The translations under genes and the position numbers were made by a program. Of a DNA stretch of 64,000 bases, positions 53,851-64,000 are shown in pieces; within the stretch, counting starts at the first letter, position 1, and every line of letters begins with the position of its first letter. The DNA lies in NCBI GenBank assembly GCA_945643635.1, contig CALZFC010000203.1, positions 1 to 64,000 of the forward strand, given 5' to 3'. Origin of the DNA: Allodiplogaster sudhausi (taxonomy: Eukaryota; Nematoda; Chromadorea; Rhabditida; Diplogasteridae). The notes beneath the pieces were generated by a model, which made no database searches, was not told where the DNA came from, and saw only the letters and a program-made list of their open reading frames with translations.

Positions 53851-55608
53851 GAATTTCACCAGATTTGACCAGTTTTTTACTAACAGATTTTTTCCAGAAA
53901 TTGACCAGCTTTTGACCAGAATTTTGACAAGATTTTGACCAGAATTTGACAAGATTTTGACCAGAATTTTACCAAAATTTTACCAGAATTTGACCAGTTT
54001 TTGGCAAGAATTTAACCAGATTTTTTTCCAGAATTTGACCAAAAATTTGACCAGAATTTTACCAGTTTTTGACCAGAATTTGACAAGATTTTGACCAGAA
54101 TTTTACAAAAATTTCACCAGAATTTGACCAGTTTTTTTACCAGAATTTAACGATTTTTTCCAGAATTTAACCAGCTTTTGACCAGAATTTGAACAGAATT
54201 TGACCAAAATTTGACCAGAATTTGACCAAAATTTGACCAGAATTTTACCAGAATTTGACCAAATTTGACCAGAATTTTACAAAAATTTCACCAGATTTGA
54301 CCAGTTTTTTTACCAGAATTTAACCAGATTTTTTTCAGAATTTTTCAGAACCCGATGTTAGCCGATGAAACCCGATGAAACCCGATGTTAGCCGATGAAA
54401 CCCGATGATACCCGATATCGACGATGAAACCCGACGATACCCGATAATGGACGATGAAACCCGATGTTCGAAGATGAAAACCGATGTAATCCGATGATAC
54501 CCGATGTTCGCCGATGAAACCCGATGATACCCGACATGCGACGATGAAACCCGATGATACCAGATATTCGACGATGAAACCCGATGAAAACCGATGTAAT
54601 CCGATGCTACCCGATGTTAGCCGATGAAACCCGATGTTAGCCGATGAAACCCGATGAAACCCGATGTTAGCCGATGAAAAACGATGATACCCGATATTCG
54701 ACGATGAAACCTGATGATACCCGACATGCGACGATGAAACCCGATGAAACCCGATGCTCGAAGATGAAAACCGATGTAATCCGATGATACCCGATGTTAG
54801 CCGATGAAACCCGATGGAACCCGATGTGCGCCGATGAAACCCGGTGATACCCGATGTTCGCCGATGAAACCCGATGATACCCGACATGCGACGATGAAAC
54901 CCGATGATACCCGATATTCGACGATGAAACCCGATGAAACCGATGTAATCCGATGCTACCCGATGTTAGCCGATGAAACCCGATGTACACCGATGAAACC
55001 CGATGTGTGCCGATGAAACCCGATGATACCCGATTTCGCCGATGAAACCCGACGATACCCGATAATGGACGATGAACCCGATGTTCGAAGATGAAAACCA
55101 ATGTAATCCGATGATACCCGATGTTCGCCGATAAAACCCGATGATACCCGATATTCGACGATGAAATCCGACGATACCCGATTATGGACGATGAAACCCG
55201 ATGAAACCCGATGTTCGAAGATGAAAACCGATGTAATCCGATGATACCCGATGTTAGCCGATGAAACCCGATGAAACCCGATGTGCGCCGATGAAACCCG
55301 ATGAACCCCGATGTTAGCCGATGTAACCCGATGAAACCCGATGTTAGCCGATGAAACCCGATGGTACCCGCTGTTCGAGGATGAAACCCGATGATACCCG
55401 ACATGCGACGATGAAACCCGATGATACCCGATATTCGACGATGAAACCCTATGAAAACCGATGTAATCCGATGCAACCCGATGTTAGCCGTTGAAACCCG
55501 ATGAAACCCGATGAAACCCGATGTTCGAAGATGAAAACCGATGTAATCCGATGATACCCGATGTTAGCCGATGAAACCCGATGAAACCCGATGTTAGCCG
55601 ATGTAACC

Positions 55609-58600
55609 CGTTCGGCGAACATCGGCTATCATCAGGTTTCATCGGCTTTCATCGGCTAACAACGGGTTTCATCGGTGTCATCGGTAAACATCCAGTTTCA
55701 TCTGCGAGCATCGGGATTCATCGGGTTTCATCGGCTAACAACGGGTTTCATCGGATTTCATCGGGTTTCATCGTCGAATATCGGGTATCACCGGGTGTCA
55801 TCGTCGCATGTCGGGTATCATCGAGTTTCATCGGCGAACATCGGGTATCATCGGTTTCATCGGCTAACATCGGGTTTCATCAGTTGTCATCGGTAAACAT
55901 CCAGTTTCATCGGCGAACATCGGGTATCATCGGGTTTCATCGGCTAACTTCGGGTTTCATCGGGTTTCATCGGCTAACATCGGGTATCATCGGATTACAT
56001 CGGTTTTCATCTTCGAACATCGGGTTTCATCGTTCATAATCGGGTATCATCGGGTTTCATCGGCTAACAACGGGTTTCATCGGGTTATATGGTTGAACAT
56101 CAGGTTTTTATCGGGGAACATCGGGTTTCATCGGGTTTCATCGGGATTCATCGGTTTCATCAGCTAACATCGGGTGCCATCGGATTACATCGGTTTTCAT
56201 GGGCGAACATCGGGTTTCATCGGGTTTCATCGTCGAATATCGGGCATCGTCGGGTTTCATAGTCTAATATCGGGTATCATCGGGTTTCATCAGGTTTCAT
56301 CGGCTAACAACGGGTTTCATCGTGTTTTATGGGGGAACATCGGGTTTTATCGGTTTGCTACCCGATGTTAGCCGATGAAGCCCGATGAAACCCGGTTAGC
56401 CGATGATACCCGATATTCGCCGATGAAACCCGACGATACCCGATAATGGACGATGAAACCCGATGAAACCCGATATGGACGATGAAACCCGATGAAACCC
56501 GATGTTATAAGATGAAAACCCGATGTTCATCGGCTAACTTCGGGTTTCATCGGCTTTGATCGGCTAACATCGGGTATCATCGGATTTGACCAGTTTTTTA
56601 CTAGAATTTAACCCGATTTTTTTTCCAGAAATTGACCAGCTTTTGACAAGATTTGACCAAAATTTTGACCAGAATTTGACCAAAATTTGACCAGAATTTG
56701 ACCAGTTTTTTACTAGAATTTAACCAGAATTTTTTCCAGAAATTGACCAGCTTTTGACAAGAATTTGACCAAAAGTTGACCAGAATTTGACCAAAAATTG
56801 ACCAGAATTTGACCAGTTTTTGACCAGAATTTGACAAGATTTTGACCAGACCCGATAATGGACGATGAAAGCCGATGAAACCCGATAATGGACGATGAAA
56901 CCCCGATGAAACCCCGATGTTGGAAGATGAAACCCGATGTTCATCGGCTAACTTCGGGTTTCATCGGGTTTCATCGGCTAACATCGGGTATCATCGGATT
57001 TTGACCAGTTTTTTACTAGAATTTAACACCGATTTTTTTCCAGAAATTGACCAGCTTTTGACAAGAATTTGACCAAAATTTTACCAGAATTTGACCAAAT
57101 TTGACCAGAATTTTACCAGTTTTTTACTAGAATTTAACCAGATTTTTTTCCAGAAATTGACCAGATTTTGACAAGAATTAGACCAAAAGTTGACCAGAAT
57201 TTGACCAGTTTTTTACCAGAATTTAACCAGATTTTTTCCAGAATTTGACCAACTTTTGACCAGAATTTGAACAGAATTTGACCAAAATTTTGACCAGAAT
57301 TTGACCAAAATTTGACCAGAATTTTACCAGAATTTGACCAAATTTGACCAGAATTTTACAAAAATTTCACCAGAATTTGACCAGTTTTTTTACCAGAATT
57401 TAACCAGATTTTCTTCAGAATTTTTCAGACCCGATGTTAGCCGATGAACCCGATGAAACCCGATGTTAGCCGATGAAACCCGATGATACCCGATATTCGA
57501 GACGATGAAACCCGAACGATACCCGATAATGGACGATGAAACCCGATGTTCCGAAGATGAAAACCGATGTAATCCGATGATACCCGATGTTCGCCGATGA
57601 AACAAGATGATACTCGACATGCGACGATGAACCCGATGATACCAGATATTCGACGATGAAACCCGACGAAAACCGATGTAATCCGATGCTACCCGATGTT
57701 AGCCGATGAAACCCTATGTTAGCCGATGAAACCCGATGAACCCGATGTTAGCCGATGAAAAAGATGATACCCGATATTCGAGATGAAACCTGATGATCCC
57801 GACATGCGACGATGAAACCCGATGAAACCCGAGGCTCGAAGATGAAAACCGATGTAATCCGATGATACCCGATGTTAGCCGATGAAACCCGATGAAACCC
57901 GATGTGCGCCGATGAAACCCGGTGATACCCGATTTCGCCGATGAAACCCGATGATAACCGACATGCGACGATGAACCCGATGATACCCGATATTCGACGA
58001 TGAAACCCGATGAAAACCGATGTAATCCGATGCTACCCGATGTTAGCCGATGAAACCCGATGTTAGCCGATGAAACCCGATGAAACCCGATGTTAGCCGA
58101 TGAAAAGATGATACCCGATATTCGAACGATGAAACCTGATGATACCCGACATGCGACGATGAACCCGATGAACCCGATGCTCGAAGATGAAAACCGATGT
58201 AATCCGATGATACCCGATGTTAGCCGATGAAACCCGATGAAACCCGATGTGCGCCGATGAAACCCGGTGATACCCGATGTTCGCCGATGAACCCGATGAT
58301 AACCGACATGCGACGATGAAACCCGATGATACCCGATATTCGACGATGAAACCCGATGAAACCGATGTAATCCGATGCTACCCGATGTTAGCCGATGAAA
58401 CCGATGTACACCGATGAACACCGATGAACCCGATGTGTGCCGATGAACCCCGATGATACCCGATGTTCGCCGATGAACCCGACGATACCCATAATGGACG
58501 ATGAAACCCGATGTTCGAAGATGAAAACCAATGTAATCCGATGATACCCGATGTTCGCCGATAAAACCCGATGATACCCGATATTCGACGATGAAAATCC

Positions 58601-59035
58601 GACGATACCCGATTATGGACGATGAAACCCGATGAAACCCGATGTTTGAAGATGTAAACCGATGTAATCCGATGATACCCGATGTTAGCCGATGAAACCC
58701 GATGAAACCCGATGTGCGCCGATGAACCCGATAAACCCGATGTTAGCCGATGTAACCCGATGAAACCCGATGTTATCCGATGAAAACCCGATGGTACCCG
58801 CTGTTCGCCGATGAAACCCGATGATACCGACATGCGACGATGAAACCCGATGATACCCGATATTCGACGATGAAACCCTATGAAAACCGATGTAATCCGA
58901 TGCTACCCGATGTTAGCCGTTGAAACCCGATGAAACCCGATGAACCCGATGTTCGAAGATGAAAACCGATGTAATCCGATGATACCCGATGTTAGCGATG
59001 AAACCCGATGAAACCCGATGTTAGCCGATGTAACC
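55609..59035. repeat. HOR copy 18, canonical, close to copy 1
   Basis: Layout: A- arm 55609-56357, connector 56358-56527, short A- 56528-56584, B1 56585-56850, cassette 56851-56941, short A- 56942-56998, B2 56999-57429, A+ arm 57430-59035. It shares the missing 10-bp unit at the A- to A+ switch (tttgctacccg) and the tatcatcgag variant near 55816 with copy 1. Single-base indels in a and c runs are frequent after about 56.3 kb. Confidence 0.91.
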
Positions 59036-62000
59036 CGTTCGGGGCGACATCGGCTATCATCAGGTTTCATCGGCTTTCATCGGCTAACAACGGGTTTCAT
59101 CGGTTGTCATCGGTAAACATCCAGTTTCATCTGCGAGCATCGGGATTCATCGGGTTTCATCGGCTAACAACGGGTTTCATCGGATTTCATCGGGTTTCAT
59201 CGTCGAATATCGGGTATCATCGGGTGTCATCGTCGCATGTCGGTATCATCGGGTTTCATCGGCGAACATCGGGTATCATCGGGTTTCATCGGCTAACATC
59301 GGGTTTCATCAGTTTGTCATCGGTAAACATCCAGTTTCATCGGCGAACATCGGGTATCATCGGGTTTCATCGGCTAACTTCGGGTTTCATCGGTTTCATC
59401 GGCTAACATCGGGTATCATCGGATTACATCGGTTTTCATCTTCGAACATCGGGTTTCATCGGTTTCATCGTTCATAATCGGGTATCATCGGGTTTCATCG
59501 GCTAACAACGGGTTTCATCGGGTTATATGGTTGAACATCAGGTTTTTCGGGAACATCGGGTTTTAATCGGGTTTCATCGGGATTCATCGGGTTTCATCAG
59601 CTAACATCGGGTGCCATCGATTACATCGGTGTTTCATGGGCGAACATCGGGTTTCATCGGGTTTCATCGTCGAATATCGGGCATCGTCGGGTTTCATAGT
59701 CTAATATCGGGTATCATCGGGTTTCATCAGGTTTCATCGGCTAACACGGGGTTTCATCGTGTTTTATGGGGAAACATCGGGTTTTATCGGTTTGTAATCC
59801 GATGCTACCCGATGTTAGCCGATGAAGCCCGATGAAACCCGATGTTAGCCGATGATACCCGATATTCGACGATGAAACCCGACGATACCCGATAATGGAC
59901 GATGAAACCCGATGAAACCCGATAATGACGATGAAACCGATGAAACCCGATGTTATAAGATGAAAACCCGATGTTCATCGGCTAACTTCGGGTTTCATCG
60001 GCTTTCATCGGCTAACATCGGGTATCATCGGATTTGACCAGTTTTTTACTAGAATTTAACCCGATTTTTTTTCCAGAAATTGACCAGCTTTTGACAAGAA
60101 TTTGACCAAAATTTGACCAGAATTTGACCAAAATTTGACCAGAATTTGACCAGTTTTTTACTAGAATTTAACCAGAATTTTTTTCCAGAAATTGACCAGC
60201 TTTTGACAAGAATTTGACCAAAAGTTGACCAGAATTTGACCAAAAATTGACCAGAATTTGACCAGTTTTTGACCAGAATTTGACAAGATTTTGACCAGAC
60301 CCGATAATGACGATGAAACCCGATGAAACCCGATAATGGACGATGAAACCCCGATGAAACCCGATGTTGGAAGATGAAAACCCGATGTTCATCGGCTAAC
60401 TTCGGGTGTCATCGGGTTTCATCGGCTAACATCGGTATCATCGGATTTGACCAGTTTTTTACTAGAATTTAACCCGATTTTTTTTCCAGAAATTGACCAG
60501 CTTTTGACAAGAATTGACCAAAATTTTACCAGAATTTGACCAAAATTTGACCAGAATTTTACAGTTTTTTTACTAGAATTTTACCAGATTTTTTTCCAGA
60601 AATTGACCAGATTTTGACAAGAATTTGACCAAAAGTTGACCAGAATTTGACCAGTTTTTTACCAGAATTTAACCAGATTTTTTCCAGAATTTGACCAGCT
60701 TTTGACCAGAATTTGAACAGAATTTGACCAAAATTTGACCAGAATTTGACCAAAATTTGACCAGAATTTTACCAGAATTTGACCAAAATTTGGACCAGAA
60801 TTTTACAAAAATTTCACCAGAATTTGACCAGTTTTTTTACCAGAATTTAACCAGATTTTCTTCAGAATTTTTCAGAACCCGATGTTAGCCGATGAACACC
60901 GATGAAACCCGATGTTAGCCGAGAAACCCGATGATACCCCGATATTCGACGATGAAACCCGACGATACCCCGATAATGGACGATGAAACCCCGATGTTCG
61001 AAGATGAAACCGATGTAATCCGATGATACCCGATGTTCGCCGATGAAACAAGATGATACCCGACATGCGACGATGAAACCCGATGATACCAGATATTCGA
61101 CGATGAAACCCGAACGAAAACCGATGTAATCCGATGCTACCCGATGTTAGCCGATGAAACCCGATGTTAGCCGATGAAACCCGATGAAACCCGATGTTAG
61201 CCGATGAAAAAGATGATACCCGATATTCGACGATGAAACCTGATGATACCCGACATGCGACGATGAAACCCGATGAACCCGAGGCTCGAAGATGAAAACC
61301 GATGTAATCCGATGATACCCGATGTTAGCCGATGAACCCGATGAAACCGATGTGCGCCGATGAACCCGGTGATACCCATGTTCGCCGATGAAACCCGATG
61401 ATAACCGCACATGCGACGATGAAACCCGATGATACCCGATATTCGACGATGAAACCCGATGAAACCGATGTAATCCGATGCTACCCGATGTTAGCCGATG
61501 AAACCCGATGTTAGCCGATGAAACCCGATGAAACCCGATGTTAGCCGATGAAAAAGATGATACCCGATATTCGACGATGAAACCTGATGATACCCGACAT
61601 GCGACGATGAAACCCGATGAAACCCGATGCTCGAAGATGAAAACCGATGTAATCCGATGATACCCGATTTAGCCGATGAAACCCGATGAAACCCGATGTG
61701 CGCCGATGAAACCCCGTGATACCCGATGTTCGCCGATGAAACCCGATGATAACCGACATGCGACGATGAAACCCGATGATACCCGATATTCGACGATGAA
61801 ACCCGATGAAAACCGATGTAATCCGATGCTACCCGATGTTAGCCGATGAAACCCGATGTACACACCGATGAAACCCGATGTGTGCCGATGAAACCCGTGA
61901 TACCCGATGTTCGCCGATGAAACCCGACGATACCCGATAATGGACGATGAAACCCGATGTTCGAAGATGAAAACCAATGTAATCCGATGATACCCGATGT

Positions 62001-62483
62001 TCGCCGATAAAACCCGATGATACCCGATATTCGACGATGAAATCCGACAATACCCGATTATGGACGATGAAACCCGATGAAACCCGATGTTCGAAGATGA
62101 AAACCGATGTAATCCGATGATACCCGATGTTAGCCGATGAAACCCGATGAAACCCGATGTGCGCCGATGAAACCCGATGAAACCCGATGTTAGCCGATGT
62201 AACCCGATGAAACCCGATGTTAGCCGATGAAACCCGATGGTACCCGCTGTTCGCCGATGAAACCCGATGATACCCGACATGCGACGATGAAACCCGATGA
62301 TACCCGATATTCGGACGATGAACCCTATGAAAAACCGATGTAATCCGATGCTACCCATGTTTAGCCGTTGAAACCCGATGAAACCCGATGAACCCGATGT
62401 TCGAAGATGAAAACCGATGTAATCCGATGATACCCGATGTTAGCCGATGAAACCGATGAAACCCGATGTTAGCCGATGTAACC
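59036..62483. repeat. HOR copy 19, canonical, indel-rich
   Basis: Layout: A- arm 59036-59794, connector 59795-59975, short A- 59976-60032, B1 60033-60299, cassette 60300-60389, short A- 60390-60445, B2 60446-60877, A+ arm 60878-62483. The junction reads cgttcggggcgac, a local change unlike the other copies. Both nested subrepeats are present (gaggctcg near 61280, gatgctcg near 61626). Confidence 0.91.
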
Positions 62484-64000
62484 CGTTCGGCGAACATCGG
62501 CTATCATCAGGTTTCATCGCTTTCATCGGCTAACAACGGGTTTCATCGGTTGTCATCGGTAAACATCCAGTTTCATCTGCGAGCATCGGGATTCATCGGG
62601 TTTCATCGGCTAACAACGGGTTTCATCGGATTTCATCGGGTTTCATCGTCGAATATCGGGTATCACCGGGTGTCATCGTCGCATGTCGGGTATCATCGGG
62701 TTTCATCGGCGAACATCGGGTATCATCGGGTTTCATCGGCTAACATCGGGTTTCATCAGTTGTCATCGGTAAACATCCAGTTCATCGGCGAACATCGGGT
62801 ATCATCGGATTACATCGGTTTTCATCTTCGAACATCGGGTTTCATCGGGTTTCATCGTTCATAATCGGGTATCATCGGGTTTCATCGGCTAACATCGGGT
62901 TTCATGGTATCATCGGGTTTCATCGGCTAACATCGGGTTTCATCAGTTGTCATCGGTAAACATCCAGTTTCATCGGCGAACATCGGGTATCATCGGGTTT
63001 CATCGGCTAACTTCGGGTTTCATCGGGTTTCATCGGCTAACATCGGGTATCATCGGATTACATCGGTTTTCATCTTCGAACATCGCGTTTCATCGGGTTT
63101 CATCGTTCATAATCGGTATCATCGGGTTTCATCGGCTAACACAACGGGTTTTCATCGGGTTATATGGTTGAACATCAGGTTTTATCGGGAACATCGGGTT
63201 TTCATCGGGTTTCATCGGGATTCATCGGGTTTCATCAGCTAACATCGGGTGCCATCGGATTACATCGGTTTTCATGGGCGAACATCGGGTTTCATCGGGT
63301 TTCATCGTCGAATATCGGGCATCGTCGGGTTTCATAGTCTAATATCGGGTATCATCGGGTTTCATCAGGTTTCATCGGCTAACAACGGGTTTCATCGTGT
63401 TTTATATGGGGAACATCGGGTTTTATCGGGTTTGTAATCCGATGCTACCCGATGTTAGCCGATGAAGCCCGATGAAACCCGATGTTAGCCGTGATACCCG
63501 ATATTCGACGATGAAACCCGACGATACCCGATAATGGACGATGAAACCCGATGAAACCCGATAATGGACGATGGAAACCCGATGAAACCCGATGTTATAA
63601 GATGAACCCGATGTTCATCGGCTAACTTCGGGTTTCATCGGCTTTCATCGGCTAACATCGGTATCATCGGATTTGACCAGTTTTTTACTAGAAATTTAAC
63701 CCGATTTTTTTTCCAGAAATTGACCAGCTTTTGACAAGAATTTGACCAAAAATTTGACCAGAATTTGACCAAAATTTTGACCAGAATTTGACCAGTTTTT
63801 TACTAGAATTTAACCAGAATTTTTTCCAGAAATTGACCAGCTTTGACAAGAATTTGACCAAAAGTTGACCAGAATTTGACCAAAAATTGACCAGAATTTG
63901 ACCAGTTTTTGACCAGAAATTTGACAAGATTTTGACCAGACCGATAATGGACGATGAAACCCGATGAACCCGATAATGGCGATGAAACCCGATGAAACCC
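62484..64000. repeat. HOR copy 20, partial (runs off the window)
   Basis: Layout: A- arm 62484-63434, connector 63435-63615, short A- 63616-63671, B1 63672-63940, start of the A+ cassette 63941-64000. The A- arm carries the ttcatggtatc duplication breakpoint near 62903 that typifies copies 10 and 12-16, plus a deletion near 62800 that removes about six monomers from the first copy. Confidence 0.9.

Larger units (their letters stand above)
49894..55608. repeat. HOR copy 17, irregular 5.7-kb unit with expanded and inverted B
   Basis: Layout: truncated A- arm 49894-50385, B+ 50386-50789, A+ 50790-51087, B+ 51088-51429, B- 51430-51705, B+ 51706-51754, A+ 51755-51934, short A- 51935-51991, B+ 51992-52144, A+ cassette 52145-52235, short A- 52236-52291, heterogeneous B+ 52292-53340, B- 53350-53770, unique island 53771-53850, B+ 53851-54350, A+ arm 54351-55608. 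It contains all the B- sequence I found and the only non-repeat DNA. Several A monomers here have the regular 10-bp form where other copies are altered. Confidence 0.9.

Noticed and set aside
1..64000. CRISPR array
   Set aside because: Repeats are 10-11 bp and contiguous, with no spacers of unique sequence and no cas genes.
1..64000. Telomeric repeat
   Set aside because: ttagcc appears inside A monomers, but not as a ttaggg, ttaggc or tttaggg array. The HOR structure with inversions is unlike a simple telomere tract.
1..64000. tRNA, rRNA or other structured RNA gene
   Set aside because: No cloverleaf signature, no rRNA core motifs, and no non-repeat stretch long enough to hold one.

Overview
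The whole 64 kb window is tandem-repeat DNA. I see no credible protein-coding gene, rRNA or tRNA. The organism cannot be identified from this sequence. Continuous non-coding higher-order satellite of this length points to eukaryotic heterochromatin (pericentromeric, subtelomeric or knob-like) rather than a bacterium, archaeon or virus.

Two minisatellite families make up almost everything. Family A has a 10-bp monomer, consensus cccgatgaaa; the core ccgatg is nearly constant and the last three or four bases vary. It occurs in both orientations, called A+ (cccgatgaaa on the + strand) and A- (tttcatcggg). Family B has an 11-bp monomer, roughly aatttgaccag alternating with aatttgaccaa. It is almost always B+ on the + strand; B- (ctggtcaaatt) occurs only near 51.4-51.7 kb and 53.35-53.77 kb.

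The monomers are organised into a compound higher-order repeat (HOR). The canonical order is: long A- arm (about 0.75 kb), A+ connector (about 180 bp), short A- piece (57 bp), B1 (about 265 bp), A+ cassette (about 90 bp), short A- piece (57 bp), B2 (about 430 or 320 bp), long A+ arm (0.36-1.6 kb), then the inversion junction cccgttcggcgaac that opens the next HOR. I place 20 such junctions at 211, 3637, 6599, 10027, 13105, 16439, 19751, 23609, 27479, 30838, 33796, 35892, 38236, 40730, 43692, 46651, 49894, 55609, 59036 and 62484. Regular HOR lengths run from 2,096 to 3,870 bp, and one irregular copy is 5,715 bp. The differences are module-level events: nested 349-bp duplications in the A+ arm, a 248-bp duplication in the A- arm, a 796-bp partial HOR duplication, loss of B1, and a shortened B2.

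By region: 1-27.5 kb holds long HORs, most with long A+ arms. From 27.5 to 49.9 kb the HORs mostly have short B2, duplicated A- arms and contracted A+ arms. From 49.9 to 55.6 kb lies an irregular HOR with a truncated A- arm, expanded and inverted B arrays, less derived A monomers, and the only non-repeat island (about 80 bp at 53,771-53,850). From 55.6 to 64 kb canonical HORs return, with many single-base indels that look like low consensus quality.

Hundreds of long open frames exist here, but they follow from monomer lengths that are not multiples of three and lack stops on one strand. They are not annotated as genes. The most interesting points are the recurrent foldback geometry (A+/A- arms with 100-bp near-perfect stems), the pairing of 10-bp and 11-bp periods on either side of the DNA helical repeat, and the unique island at the centre of a B-/B+ inverted array.
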